From HT1-32 sp040219025 (lineage in GTDB: Bacteria > Pseudomonadota > Alphaproteobacteria > Rhodospirillales > HT1-32), in assembly GCA_040219025.1 (NCBI GenBank), contig JAVJTE010000020.1, forward strand, positions 992,001 to 1,056,000: a stretch of 64,000 nucleotides of DNA, read 5' to 3'. The position numbers and the translations under genes are program-made. The notes under the pieces were generated by a model. It did not search any database and was not told the DNA's origin. It worked only from the letters and a program-made list of their open reading frames with translations. Below are positions 42,733-51,825 of this stretch, piece after piece; position 1 is the stretch's first letter, and the number at the start of each line of letters is the position of its first letter.

Positions 42733-42744
42733 GCCAGGCCTTTA

Positions 42745-43464
42745 TCAGGCGAGAAGTTCCATTCCCTTGGTTGCCATGACGTACAGGCCGAGGCCGGCGG
42801 TCGCGGAGCCGACGGTCAGTTGCAGGCCGTTATGGGCGACGGTGAGGTAGCGGGCGGTCCAGCTCAGGGGAACGGCGATGACCGCTGACAGCACGGCCAT
42901 TCCGAAGATCGAGCCGATACCGAACAGCACGACATAGGCGAAACCGAGTATTGCGGTCGGTGCGGTGGTGGCTGTCAGGACCAGCAGCGCGGCGGACCCG
43001 GCCATGCCGTGCATCATGCCGACCAGCAGGGTGCGGAACGTCGCCTGCCGGTGGTTGTGGTCATGCTGGCGCAGGCTGTGTTTTCCCTCCTCGCCGGCAT
43101 GGCTGTGGGCATGAAAATGCCGGACGCCATCCTCATGAATATGGGCATGAAAGTGGACCCGGTCGCGCCACAGACGCCAGAGCACATTGATCCCGAGTCC
43201 GACCAGCATGACGCCAACGGCGAATTCCAGTCCGCTTGCCAGGCCGTCACTGATGACGGCGCCGGCCAGAACGGCGGCACCTGCGAACAGCATCAGGGTG
43301 ATGGTATGGCCAAGGCCCCAGACCGCCCCGTGGGTGACGATCCTGCCGATGGTCGACTGTCGTACGGCAAGGCTGCTGACAGCCGCAACGTGATCGGCTT
43401 CCAGCGCATGCTGCATCCCGATGACCAGCCCGAGGAACAGGATGCCCGCTACCGAAAATTCCAT
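42745..43464 (-). CDS. NiCoT/UreH-type nickel or cobalt transporter
   Basis: A 239-residue membrane protein with about six helices. The first helix carries the metal motif GMQHALEADHVAAVSSL (His19, Asp24, His25), the UreH/NicO signature. A cytoplasmic or periplasmic loop (about 104-138) has over a dozen histidines, for example HFHAHIH and HDHNH, which should bind metal. A second conserved motif is GMMHGMAGSAAL. No urease, hydrogenase or cobalamin genes are present, so which metal is moved is open. The ATG at 43464 is chosen over an upstream frame extension lacking similarity. Confidence 0.85.
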   Translation of the reverse strand: MEFSVAGILFLGLVIGMQHALEADHVAAVSSLAVRQSTIGRIVTHGAVWGLGHTITLMLFAGAAVLAGAVISDGLASGLEFAVGVMLVGLGINVLWRLWRDRVHFHAHIHEDGVRHFHAHSHAGEEGKHSLRQHDHNHRQATFRTLLVGMMHGMAGSAALLVLTATTAPTAILGFAYVVLFGIGSIFGMAVLSAVIAVPLSWTARYLTVAHNGLQLTVGSATAGLGLYVMATKGMELLA

Positions 43465-43590
43465 GATGATGTCCTGATACCAGACCGGACGATTACCGGC
43501 CCGCGAAGTTAGCCGCGTTTCGCCGCACTGCACAAGAGGTGTTTGGACCTCCGCCCCTCAATATCGCCGGAACAGGGAGGCGGGAGAGTC

Positions 43591-44484
43591 CTAGTGATCG
43601 CCGATCAGGGTTCCGGCACCGTGCGAGGTGAAGATTTCCAGCAGCAGGGCGTGGGGGACGCGGCCATCCAGAATGACAGCGGCTTCGACACCGCGTTTGA
43701 CCGCCTGCATGCAGGTCTCGACCTTCGGGATCATGCCACCGGAAATGGTGCCGTCCTTGATCATTGCCCGTGCCTGTTCCAGGTTCAGATCGGCAATCAG
43801 TTCCTTGTTCTGGTCCAGAACACCCGCGACATCGGTCAGCATCAGCAGGCGGCGGGCACCCAGCGCCGAGGCAATGGCACCGGCCGCCGTGTCGGCATTG
43901 ATGTTGTAGGTCTCGCCATTGGCGCCGATACCGATCGGGGCAATCACCGGAATGATGTCGGATTCTTCAAAGGCTTCCAGAATGCCCGGATTGATCCGGT
44001 CCGGCTCGCCGACAAAACCGAGATCGAGGATCTTTTCAATATTGGAGTCGGTCTCGCGCCGGGTCCGCCGCAGCTTCTGGGCCTGAATCAGATCACCGTC
44101 CTTGCCCGAGAGGCCGACAGCAACGCCGCCGGCCGCATTAATGGCGCTGACGATCTGTTTGTTGATGGAACCGGACAGGACCATCTCGACGATCTCGACC
44201 GTCGCCTGGTCGGTGACCCGCAGGCCATCGACAAAATCGCTCTGGATTTTCAGCCGTTCCAGCATCTTGCCGATCTGCGGGCCACCGCCATGTACGACAA
44301 TCGGATTGATCCCGACCTGGCGCAGCATGACGATATCGCTGGCGAAGCGCGAGGCGAGATCGGCATTGCCCATTGCGTGGCCGCCATATTTTACGACAAA
44401 GGTCTCGCCCGCATATTCCCGCATAAAGGGGAGAGCGTCGGACAGTATGGTAGCCTGATCCTGAAAGTCTTCGTTTGCCATCAC
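43591..44484 (-). CDS. argB: Acetylglutamate kinase
   Basis: Phosphorylates N-acetylglutamate in arginine synthesis. The 297-residue amino-acid kinase has FVVKYGGHAMGN, the substrate loop VVHGGGPQIGKMLERL, GLSGKDGDLI, NADTAAGAIASALGA and the C-terminal AVILDGRVPHALLLEIFT. The long N-terminal extension (about residues 1-25) is the form that is arginine-inhibited. It lies 52 bases after engB at the end of the rpmH operon. Confidence 0.96.
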   Translation of the reverse strand: MMANEDFQDQATILSDALPFMREYAGETFVVKYGGHAMGNADLASRFASDIVMLRQVGINPIVVHGGGPQIGKMLERLKIQSDFVDGLRVTDQATVEIVEMVLSGSINKQIVSAINAAGGVAVGLSGKDGDLIQAQKLRRTRRETDSNIEKILDLGFVGEPDRINPGILEAFEESDIIPVIAPIGIGANGETYNINADTAAGAIASALGARRLLMLTDVAGVLDQNKELIADLNLEQARAMIKDGTISGGMIPKVETCMQAVKRGVEAAVILDGRVPHALLLEIFTSHGAGTLIGDH

Positions 44485-44536
44485 TCGGTTTCCCCGGACT
44501 TGTTGCCGTTTGGGATAAAGAGCCGATGCCCGACCG

Positions 44537-45190
44537 TCAAGCCACGAGGTCGGCTATCGCCGCCCGAACGACATCAATTCCGGTCTGGTCAACCGAACTG
44601 GAGAGCAAAATCACGGGATGGCAGGCGACATGCGTCTTCTGAAGTCCGCGGATTTCCTCAACCCGCTTCGCCAGTTCCGCCGGCTTCGGCTTGTCGCATT
44701 TTGTCAGCACGACCTGATAGCTGACCGCCGCCTTGTCGAGCATGGTCATGACCGTGAGATCGGTCTTCTTCGGGCCATGCCGGCCATCAATCAGCAGCAT
44801 GACCCGGCGGAGATTCGGTCTGCCCTGAAGATACAACCCGATCAGGTTGGTCCAGGTGGCGACTTTTTCCCGCGGGGCGGCGGCATACCCATAGCCCGGC
44901 AGGTCAACCAGCGTCAGCCGGTCATCGAGGGAGAAGAAATTGACCTCCTGGGTGCGGCCCGGGGTATTGGAAGTCCGGGCCAGCGTCTTGCGCCCGGTCA
45001 GCGAGTTGATCAGCGATGATTTACCGACATTTGACCGCCCGGCAAAGGCCACTTCCGGCAGGGAGTAATCCGGCAGGTCCTCCTCGCTGACGGCACCGCG
45101 CAGGAAGTCGCATTGTTTGGCGAACAGCAGCCGGCCCTTTTCGAGCCGCGCTGCTTCCTCCCGGTCATCGGCGGTCGCGCCGGTCATCAT
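44537..45190 (-). CDS. engB: Ribosome-biogenesis GTPase EngB (YihA/YsxC)
   Basis: A 217-residue GTPase that assists assembly of the large ribosomal subunit. G1 is AGRSNVGKSSLIN, G2 is in ARTSNTPGRTQEVNFF, G3 is LVDLPGYGYA and G4 is LTKCDKPK. Tandem ATGs at 45190 and 45187 overlap the yidC stop (ATGATGA), so translation is coupled. Confidence 0.95.
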   Translation of the reverse strand: MMTGATADDREEAARLEKGRLLFAKQCDFLRGAVSEEDLPDYSLPEVAFAGRSNVGKSSLINSLTGRKTLARTSNTPGRTQEVNFFSLDDRLTLVDLPGYGYAAAPREKVATWTNLIGLYLQGRPNLRRVMLLIDGRHGPKKTDLTVMTMLDKAAVSYQVVLTKCDKPKPAELAKRVEEIRGLQKTHVACHPVILLSSSVDQTGIDVVRAAIADLVA

Positions 45191-47127
45191 TTGCTGTCGC
45201 TGTCGGAACCGCCGCCGACCTTGACCCCCATGCGCCGCATGATCACCCACTGCTGCAGAATCGACAGGCCGTTGTTCCAGGCCCAGTAGATCACCAGGCC
45301 CGCCGGGAAGCCGGCCAGCATGAAGGTGAACAGGAACGGCAGGAACATGAAGACCTTGGCCTGAATCGGATCCGCCGGTGCCGGGTTCAGCTTCTGCTGC
45401 AGGTACATGGTAATGCCCATGATGACCGGCCAGACACCGAGCAGCGGCAGCCAGCCCGGCGGGGTCCAGGGAATCAGCCCGAACAGGTTGAACAGCGTCG
45501 TCGGATCCGGTGCGGAGAGATCCTGAATCCAGCCGAAGAACGGGGCCTGGCGCATTTCAATCGAGATATAGAGCACCTTGTAGAGCGCGAAGAAGACCGG
45601 AATCTGGACCAGAATAGGCAGGCAACCCGACATCGGATTGACCTTTTCGTTCTTGTACAGCGCCATCATCTCGGTGTTCAGACGCTGGCGGTCTTCACCA
45701 TAGCGCTCCCGCAGCTCGACCATCTTCGGCTGCAGCTTCTTCATCTTGCTCATCGAGACATAGGACTTGTTGGCCAGCGGGAAGAAGATCAGCTTGATGC
45801 CGACGGTCAGGGCCAGAATGGCAACGCCGTAGTTGCCGACAACGCTGTACAGCCAGATCAGGGCCAGGAAGATCGGCTTGGTCAGGAAATAGAACCAGCC
45901 GAAATCAATGGCGAGGTCAAAATGCTCGACGCCGAGCCGGGTTTCATATTCATCCAGCAGTGACAGGCGTTTGGCACCGATATAGGCGTTGTTTCTGGTT
46001 GTCGCTGTTTCGCCGGCGGCAACGGTCACGGCCTGGCCGAGGAAATCGGTCTGATAACGATGCGCACCGGCCATCATATAGTCTTCATCAACCCGCAGCA
46101 GGGCCGGATCGGCGCTGTGGTTGATGGTTGCCTTGACGGTCGTCTTCTGATCCGGGATCAGGGCGGCCAGCCAGTATTTGTCGGTGATGCCGAGCCACCC
46201 GCCGGTGCTCTCGAATGTGCGGGCGGTGCGCCGGGCCTGACCGGTGCGGGCAAAGGCATCACGGCTGTCCTCGACCAGATCGGAATAATCGACTTCCTCC
46301 AGAACGCCGTTGAAGACGCCAAGCGGGCCTTCATGCAGGATGTAGAAGCCGGTTGTGGAGGGTGTTGTCAGGCGGCTGACGCGACCGTAAGGCAGCAGTG
46401 TGACCGGCGTCTGGCCACCATTCTCGACAGACTGTTCGACGGTGAACAGAAAGTTCTCGTCGATACTGATCTTCATCCGGAATGTCTGGGCGGTATCGTT
46501 CGTCCAGCTCAGCGTGACCGGCTGACCAACAGATAATGAGCGGCCATCGGCTGTCCAGTCGGTATTGCCGTTCGGCAGGTTGATGCCGGCAGCTGATGAC
46601 GGATCAACGATCCAGCCGAAATCGACATAGTAGGGCTGGAGACTGCCCTGCGGGTTCAGCAGATGGACATTGAGTGAATTCTTGTCGATGGATTCCGTAT
46701 GTTCCGCCAGAATGATGTCGTCAATGCGGGCACCCTTCAGACGGATCGAGCCACGCAGTTTGCCGGTGTTGATGGCAACGCGCGGATCTGTCGCCAGCGC
46801 CTTGTTGCGGGTGGCAATCTCGGCAGCTGTTGACTGGTGTTCCTGTGCGCGGGTTCCCGGAACGGTCAGAAAGCCGCCGGAATCCTGATCGGCACCGGGC
46901 AGGGATTCTGCGGCACCGACAGGAGCCAGTTCAACCGGTGCAGACCCGGCCGGTGCGCCGTCACCCACGGGGCCGTCGACGGCGGGCGCAGGGGACTGCC
47001 CGGAGGGCTGGGTCTGTGCCTGCTGCTGTGGCGGCGGCGGCGCGTCAGATTTGAAGAAGAAATCGAACCCGATGATGATTGCCAGCGAGAGGACAACGGC
47101 GAGGATGATGTTTTTCTGTTCAATCAT
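45187..47127 (-). CDS. yidC: Membrane protein insertase YidC
   Basis: A 646-residue insertase for inner-membrane proteins. An N-terminal anchor (IILAVVLSLAIIIGFDFFF) leads into the large periplasmic domain typical of Gram-negative YidC (about 60-390). The five-helix insertase core follows: WFYFLTKPIFLALIWLY, LIFFPLANKSYVSMSKMKKL with the substrate-contact arginine in PKMVELRERYGEDRQ, MSGCLPILVQIPVFFALYKVL and MFLPFLFTFMLAGFPAGLVIYW. It follows yidD by nine bases. Confidence 0.97.
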   Translation of the reverse strand: MIEQKNIILAVVLSLAIIIGFDFFFKSDAPPPPQQQAQTQPSGQSPAPAVDGPVGDGAPAGSAPVELAPVGAAESLPGADQDSGGFLTVPGTRAQEHQSTAAEIATRNKALATDPRVAINTGKLRGSIRLKGARIDDIILAEHTESIDKNSLNVHLLNPQGSLQPYYVDFGWIVDPSSAAGINLPNGNTDWTADGRSLSVGQPVTLSWTNDTAQTFRMKISIDENFLFTVEQSVENGGQTPVTLLPYGRVSRLTTPSTTGFYILHEGPLGVFNGVLEEVDYSDLVEDSRDAFARTGQARRTARTFESTGGWLGITDKYWLAALIPDQKTTVKATINHSADPALLRVDEDYMMAGAHRYQTDFLGQAVTVAAGETATTRNNAYIGAKRLSLLDEYETRLGVEHFDLAIDFGWFYFLTKPIFLALIWLYSVVGNYGVAILALTVGIKLIFFPLANKSYVSMSKMKKLQPKMVELRERYGEDRQRLNTEMMALYKNEKVNPMSGCLPILVQIPVFFALYKVLYISIEMRQAPFFGWIQDLSAPDPTTLFNLFGLIPWTPPGWLPLLGVWPVIMGITMYLQQKLNPAPADPIQAKVFMFLPFLFTFMLAGFPAGLVIYWAWNNGLSILQQWVIMRRMGVKVGGGSDSDSK

Positions 47128-47136
47128 GATACGTGC

Positions 47137-47409
47137 TTACGTTGACCTTCGGTGGGAACAGGAATGCGCCTGCGGACGCGACTTTACTGACGGTACGGGG
47201 TCATAACCCGAACCACCCCATGGATGACAGCGACAAATGCGTTTTGTGGCAAGAATCATACCCCGCGCCGGGCCATGGAGCGTCAGGGCCTCGATCGCAT
47301 ATTCCGAGCAGGTCGGCAGATAGCGGCAGCGGGCAGGAATCACCGGCGAGAGAATGTAGCGATACAGATAGACAGGGAATGTCATAATCCGGCTGATCAG
47401 GTGGCTCAT
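47137..47409 (-). CDS. yidD: Membrane protein insertion efficiency factor YidD
   Basis: A 90-residue protein with the family signature SPVIPARCRYLPTCSEYAIEAL and CRCHPWGGSGYDPVP. The cysteines and short amphipathic N-terminus are typical. It aids YidC-dependent insertion. Its ATG overlaps the rnpA stop by one base (TAATG). Confidence 0.95.
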   Translation of the reverse strand: MSHLISRIMTFPVYLYRYILSPVIPARCRYLPTCSEYAIEALTLHGPARGMILATKRICRCHPWGGSGYDPVPSVKSRPQAHSCSHRRST

Positions 47410-47768
47410 TACCGGCGCCCCCGTTCTGGATTTGGATCAAGAAAGGCGCGGCGCATATCGCTCACCAGTTTCTCGAAAGGTCTGTCGGCAGCGGAATAGC
47501 GTCCGACAATGACATAGTCACAGCCGGGTTTTGCCAGTTCCGGGGCGAGCATATACGCAATCGCCCGAAGGCGGCGGCGTGCCCGATTGCGTCGCACGGC
47601 ATTTCCGACTTTCTTGGAAACCGTGAAACCAATCCGTGGTTCATTCTTGTCATCGCCATGGCGTTGCGCGGACTGAAGAACCAGACCGCGCATCACCGAG
47701 CGACTGCCATGATTGGCGACACGAATAAATTCTGGTCGCTTCTTCAGACGGCCACAGGTGGATGCCAT
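47409..47768 (-). CDS. rnpA: Ribonuclease P protein component
   Basis: A 119-residue basic protein that supports the RNase P RNA in tRNA 5' processing. The RNR signature is visible as VSKKVGNAVRRNRARRRLR, and the start LKKRPEFIRVANHG is typical. It follows rpmH by 15 bases in the standard order. Confidence 0.95.
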   Translation of the reverse strand: MASTCGRLKKRPEFIRVANHGSRSVMRGLVLQSAQRHGDDKNEPRIGFTVSKKVGNAVRRNRARRRLRAIAYMLAPELAKPGCDYVIVGRYSAADRPFEKLVSDMRRAFLDPNPERGRR

Positions 47769-47783
47769 GATGCGAATTCGGCC

Positions 47784-47918
47784 TTAGGCGGAAAGTTTTT
47801 TCCGTCCCTTGGCGCGCCGGTTTGCAAGTATACGCCGACCACCTACGGTAGCCATGCGGCTTCTGAAGCCGTGGCGGCGTTTGCGAACCAGCTTGCTGGG
47901 CTGATACGTGCGTTTCAC
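47784..47918 (-). CDS. rpmH: Ribosomal protein L34
   Basis: A 44-residue, very basic protein read as MKRTYQPSKLVRKRRHGFRS then the arginine/lysine-rich tail ANRRAKGRKKLSA. It starts at a GTG (complement of 47916-47918); a longer in-frame TTG extension is not part of L34. First gene of rpmH-rnpA-yidD-yidC-engB-argB. Confidence 0.95.
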   Translation of the reverse strand: MKRTYQPSKLVRKRRHGFRSRMATVGGRRILANRRAKGRKKLSA

Positions 47919-48110
47919 CGGACTCTCCGTACGTTTTCCGGGTGGATAGAGCGGGGGTGTATAGGGGGGTGCGAAGGGCAAGTCAACGCCTGTCGCACAT
48001 CAGATCCAATATCTTGTGTCACGGAATGGTGACTTTTTGGGATCATGAGGGGCGGCTATATGCTTGGGTTCCTTTGAAAACAGCCTTCTGGAGCCGGGGA
48101 GCATGGGTTT

Positions 48111-48866
48111 ATGAACGTCAGAGAATCTTCAGCAGAGGAAAAGAAAGCCGCTGCCGGAAAGAATGGCTGGTTCGGAAAGTTGATCCCGGTGTTTGTGATC
48201 GGCGCCGTCATGGCCGCCTTCTTTGCCTTTGACCTCGGACGGTTCATTTCATTCGATGCCCTGCGGGATCATCGTGACATTCTGCAGTCCTGGGTCGCCG
48301 ATAACGCCATTGTCGCGAACCTAGCGATGGTGCTGCTCTATGCGGTCGCGACAGCGACATCATTGCCGATTGGCCTGGTGCTGACCATTGCGGCTGGCTT
48401 TCTGTTCGGCTGGATGCAGGGCGGCATTCTGGTCGTCATCGGTGCGACCATCGGTGCCACTGCAATTTTTCTGGCCGCCCGGTATGCCTTTGCCGATCTG
48501 TTGCGCGCGAAGGTCGGCGGGGCGCTGAAACGGATGGAAGCCGGTTTCCGCGAGGATGCGCTCAGCTATATGCTGGTCCTCAGGCTGGTGCCGCTGTTTC
48601 CGTTCTGGCTGGTAAATATCGCACCGGCCTTTCTGGGGGTCACAACCCGGACCTATATCCTCGCGACCTTCTTCGGCATTATTCCGGGAACCTTTGTCTA
48701 TGCAACGGTCGGCAACGGCCTCGGCGTCGTGTTTGATCGCGGTGAAACACCGAATCTCGGCATCATCTTCGAGCCGACGATTCTGGGCTCGATCATTGGC
48801 CTGGCCGTGCTGGCCATGATTCCGGTGATCTACAAGAAAGTCAGGCGTCGCCGTGAAGCAGACTGA
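48111..48866 (+). CDS. TVP38/TMEM64 (SNARE-associated) family membrane protein
   Basis: A 251-residue polytopic protein of the DedA/VTT superfamily. The conserved core reads TSLPIGLVLTIAAGFLFGWMQGG, VIGATIGATAIFLAARYAF and RLVPLFPFWLVNIAPAFLGV, TFFGIIPGTFVYATVGNGLG. VTT proteins are linked to lipid scrambling or proton-coupled transport. It lies 52 bases before the disulfide oxidoreductase; this pairing is common in proteobacteria. Confidence 0.88.
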   Translation: MNVRESSAEEKKAAAGKNGWFGKLIPVFVIGAVMAAFFAFDLGRFISFDALRDHRDILQSWVADNAIVANLAMVLLYAVATATSLPIGLVLTIAAGFLFGWMQGGILVVIGATIGATAIFLAARYAFADLLRAKVGGALKRMEAGFREDALSYMLVLRLVPLFPFWLVNIAPAFLGVTTRTYILATFFGIIPGTFVYATVGNGLGVVFDRGETPNLGIIFEPTILGSIIGLAVLAMIPVIYKKVRRRREAD

Positions 48867-48918
48867 CCACTGACATCGACGATGAAACCCCCTATCCTGA
48901 AGCCGGAGTAGCTGAATT

Positions 48919-50343
48919 ATGGCGAATGTAGTGGATGCCGATATCTGCGTGATCGGGGCGGGTTCTGCCGGTCTTTCCGTCGCAGCAGGTGCCTCCCAGA
49001 TGGGCGCACGGGTGGTGCTGGTCGAAAAGGGGGCCATGGGCGGCGATTGCCTGAACTATGGCTGTGTGCCCTCCAAGGCGCTGCTGGCGGCAGGTCATGC
49101 GGCCCATGCCGGTGCGGTTGCTCCGAAGTACGGCGTGTCGCTGGGACCGGCGAGCTATGACCCGGTTGCCGTTCATGATCATGTGAAGGGCGTAATCGCC
49201 GCCATCGCCCCGATGGATTCGGTCGAACGTTTTGAAGGCTTCGGGGTGACGGTCATCAGGGCTGCTGCACGGTTTACCGGCCCGCAGGAAGTGATGGCCG
49301 GCGACACCCGCATTACCGCCAGACGGTTTGTGATCGCCACTGGCTCCAGCCCGGTCGCGCCACCGGTTGAGGGATTGTCGGAAACCCCTTATTTCACCAA
49401 CGAAACCCTGTTCGACAACAAGGACCGGATCGACCATCTGCTGATCATCGGCGGCGGCCCGATTGGTCTGGAAATGGCCCAGGCCCACCGTCAGCTGGGT
49501 ATCGCGGTAACTGTGATCGATCTGGGCCCGATTCTGCCGAAGGATGATCCGGACGCTGTTGAAGTGGTGCGGAAGTCCGTGCTGGAAGACGGCGTGGTTC
49601 TGCATGAGAAGGTGAAGGTTGTCCGCACGGAGAAGACGGCGGAGGGCGTGTCCGTCACGATTGAGAAAGATGGTGCCGAGAAGACGATTGCCGGCTCTCA
49701 TCTGCTGGTTGCCGCAGGCCGGGCGGCGAATGTCAAAGGACTGGATCTTGAGAAGGCCGGGGTCGAGTATGACCGGGCGATCACGGTCGACAAACGCCTG
49801 CGTACCTCGAACCGGAAGATCTTTGCGATGGGGGATGTCACTGGTGGTTACCAGTTCACCCATGTCGCGGGCTATCATGCGGGTGTGGTGATCCGGAATA
49901 TCCTGTTCCGGCTGCCGGCGAAGGTGGATTACCGGGCGGTGCCCTGGGTGACCTACACCGACCCTGAACTGGCCCATGTCGGGATGACGCTTGAGGATGC
50001 AAGACAGGAGCATGGTGATGACCTGCGTATTCTGCACTGGAGCTTCGACGAGAATGACCGGGCGCAGTCTGAACGCTCGACAGAAGGGTTTGTAAAAGTG
50101 CTGGCGACCCGCAGGGGTCATATTCTCGGGGCGACGATTGTCGGCAAGAATGCCGGGGAGCTGATCCATCCCTGGATTGTTGCAATCCAGAACAAACTGA
50201 AGATCGGTGCGATGGCGACATATATCGCGCCCTATCCGACACTGGGCGAGGTGAACAAGCGGGCTGCCGGCAGTTTCTATACCGAAAAACTGTTCAGTGA
50301 GCGAACCCGCAAAATTGTCCGCTTCCTGCTCCGGTTCGGCTGA
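48919..50343 (+). CDS. FAD-dependent pyridine-nucleotide disulfide oxidoreductase (MerA/Lpd-like)
   Basis: A 474-residue flavoprotein. FAD motif: DADICVIGAGSAGLSVA; redox disulfide Cys44-Cys49 in GGDCLNYGCVPSKAL; NAD(P) motif LLIIGGGPIGLEMAQ; second FAD motif in RKIFAMGDVTGG. The C-terminal His-Glu dyad of true dihydrolipoamide dehydrogenase (HAHPT) is replaced by APYPTLGE, as in mercuric-reductase-like proteins. The vicinal C-terminal cysteines of MerA are absent. It should therefore reduce something else, possibly a partner disulfide or quinone. The cofactor set is complete. Confidence 0.88.
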   Translation: MANVVDADICVIGAGSAGLSVAAGASQMGARVVLVEKGAMGGDCLNYGCVPSKALLAAGHAAHAGAVAPKYGVSLGPASYDPVAVHDHVKGVIAAIAPMDSVERFEGFGVTVIRAAARFTGPQEVMAGDTRITARRFVIATGSSPVAPPVEGLSETPYFTNETLFDNKDRIDHLLIIGGGPIGLEMAQAHRQLGIAVTVIDLGPILPKDDPDAVEVVRKSVLEDGVVLHEKVKVVRTEKTAEGVSVTIEKDGAEKTIAGSHLLVAAGRAANVKGLDLEKAGVEYDRAITVDKRLRTSNRKIFAMGDVTGGYQFTHVAGYHAGVVIRNILFRLPAKVDYRAVPWVTYTDPELAHVGMTLEDARQEHGDDLRILHWSFDENDRAQSERSTEGFVKVLATRRGHILGATIVGKNAGELIHPWIVAIQNKLKIGAMATYIAPYPTLGEVNKRAAGSFYTEKLFSERTRKIVRFLLRFG

Positions 50344-50362
50344 GAGTGAACGGGTATCGCGG

Positions 50363-51805
50363 ATGAAGCTGGAGCCCATACGCCCCTGGCGCAGCCTGTC
50401 TGCCCGCCTGCTGGTGCTGACGGTGTTCTTCGTGATGGTGGCGGAGTTCATGATCTATGCACCGTCGATTGCCCGGTTCCGGCTTGATTATCTGCAGGAC
50501 CGGATTTCCTCGGCCCATCTTGCCAGTCTGGCGCTGAAAGCCTCCAGCAATGAAACTGTTGGTGCGGAACTTGAAGTTGAACTGCTGAAACATGTGATGG
50601 CGCATGGCATTGCGCTGAAGGGGCAGGGGCGGCGGGAACTGATGCTGGCGTCGAAAATGCCGCCGGAGGTCGACCGGTCCTACGATCTGCGAACCGCCTC
50701 GATGCTTGATTTTCTGACGGATGCGTTTGCTACCCTTGTCCGGACAGACAACCGGGTGCTGCGGGTTGTCGGAAATGCACCGCAGGACATGTCGATTCAG
50801 GTCGAGGTCCTGCTTGATGAAAAACCGCTGCGCCGGGCGATGCTGAAATTCTCCTCGCGGATTATCCAGCTTTCAGTCGTGATCTCGCTGTTTACCGCCG
50901 GGCTGGTCTATCTCAGCCTGCAGTTGATGATGGTCCGGCCGATGCGCCGGATTACCGCCTCCATGGAACAGTTCCGCTCGGACCCGGAGAACCCGGATGT
51001 GACGATCCAGCCCAGCGAACGCAGTGACGAAATCGGTGTCGCCCAGCGGGAACTGGCGGTGATGCAGACAGCACTGCGCAATGCACTGCACCAGAAAAAC
51101 CGTCTCGCTGCCCTGGGCGAGGGGATGACCAAGGTCAATCATGACCTGCGTGGCATGCTGGCCACGGCAATGCTGGCCTTTGACCGGCTGGAACAGAGCG
51201 AGGACCCCGAAATCCGCCGGGTGGCACCGCGCATCATCCGGGCGATTGACCGGGCTGTGGCGCTCTGCAGCAAGACCATGCGCTATGCCCGCGAGGGGCC
51301 GGAGGAAGCCAGCCCGACGATCTTCAATCTCTACGACCTGGTCGCCGAAGTCGGAGAGTCGCTGTCCCCGTCGGTTGGTCTGGATGACCCGTTCGACCTG
51401 ACCGGCGACCGGTCGCCGGGGCCGGAATGGTTGTGGGTCAATAATGTTCCGGCGGATTTCGTTGTCACGGCGGACCGTGCGCATCTTTTCCGCATCATTG
51501 ACAATCTCGGGCGCAATGCCGTCGAAGCCGGTGCAACCACCGTTACGGTGACCGCGTCGACCGAACCCCGTCGGCAACGACCGGGCCTGCGATTTGTCGT
51601 GACGGTTGAGGATAACGGGCCGGGAATTCCCGAGAAGATCAGCGAAAACCTGTTCAAGCCCTTTTCGACCTCAACCCGCAAGGGCGGTTCCGGTCTGGGT
51701 TTGTCGCTGTCACGCGAACTGGTCCAGGCCCATGGCGGCGATATCTTCCTGACCCGCAACAGCCCGCAGGGCTGTACCTTCCGCCTTTCGATCCCGATGC
51801 CCTGA
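50363..51805 (+). CDS. Membrane sensor histidine kinase with HAMP domain
   Basis: A 480-residue kinase: membrane helix about 15-37, periplasmic sensor about 38-165, second helix about 167-190, HAMP about 190-243, then the kinase core. The phospho-acceptor is His260 in KVNHDLRGML, a variant of the usual H-E-L-R-x-P box lacking the proline. The ATPase domain has DNLGRNAVEAGA (N), EDNGPGIPE (G1), LFKPFST (F) and KGGSGLGLSLS (G2). No response regulator is adjacent. An in-frame GTG at 50297 inside the upstream gene is an alternative start. Confidence 0.85.
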   Translation: MKLEPIRPWRSLSARLLVLTVFFVMVAEFMIYAPSIARFRLDYLQDRISSAHLASLALKASSNETVGAELEVELLKHVMAHGIALKGQGRRELMLASKMPPEVDRSYDLRTASMLDFLTDAFATLVRTDNRVLRVVGNAPQDMSIQVEVLLDEKPLRRAMLKFSSRIIQLSVVISLFTAGLVYLSLQLMMVRPMRRITASMEQFRSDPENPDVTIQPSERSDEIGVAQRELAVMQTALRNALHQKNRLAALGEGMTKVNHDLRGMLATAMLAFDRLEQSEDPEIRRVAPRIIRAIDRAVALCSKTMRYAREGPEEASPTIFNLYDLVAEVGESLSPSVGLDDPFDLTGDRSPGPEWLWVNNVPADFVVTADRAHLFRIIDNLGRNAVEAGATTVTVTASTEPRRQRPGLRFVVTVEDNGPGIPEKISENLFKPFSTSTRKGGSGLGLSLSRELVQAHGGDIFLTRNSPQGCTFRLSIPMP

Positions 51806-51825
51806 CAGCGCCGGTCCCGCGCTGT
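51805..51825. terminator. Hairpin between convergent genes
   Basis: ACAGCGC (51805-51811) pairs with GCGCTGT (51819-51825), loop of 7. It separates the convergent kinase and methyltransferase genes and could act in both directions, though T-tracts are weak. Confidence 0.35.

Noticed and set aside
48892..50451. A 519-codon open frame on the minus strand across the oxidoreductase gene
   Set aside because: It is antisense to a gene with a full set of FAD, NAD and disulfide motifs; the long mirror frame comes from GC-rich codon bias and its translation has no recognisable domain.
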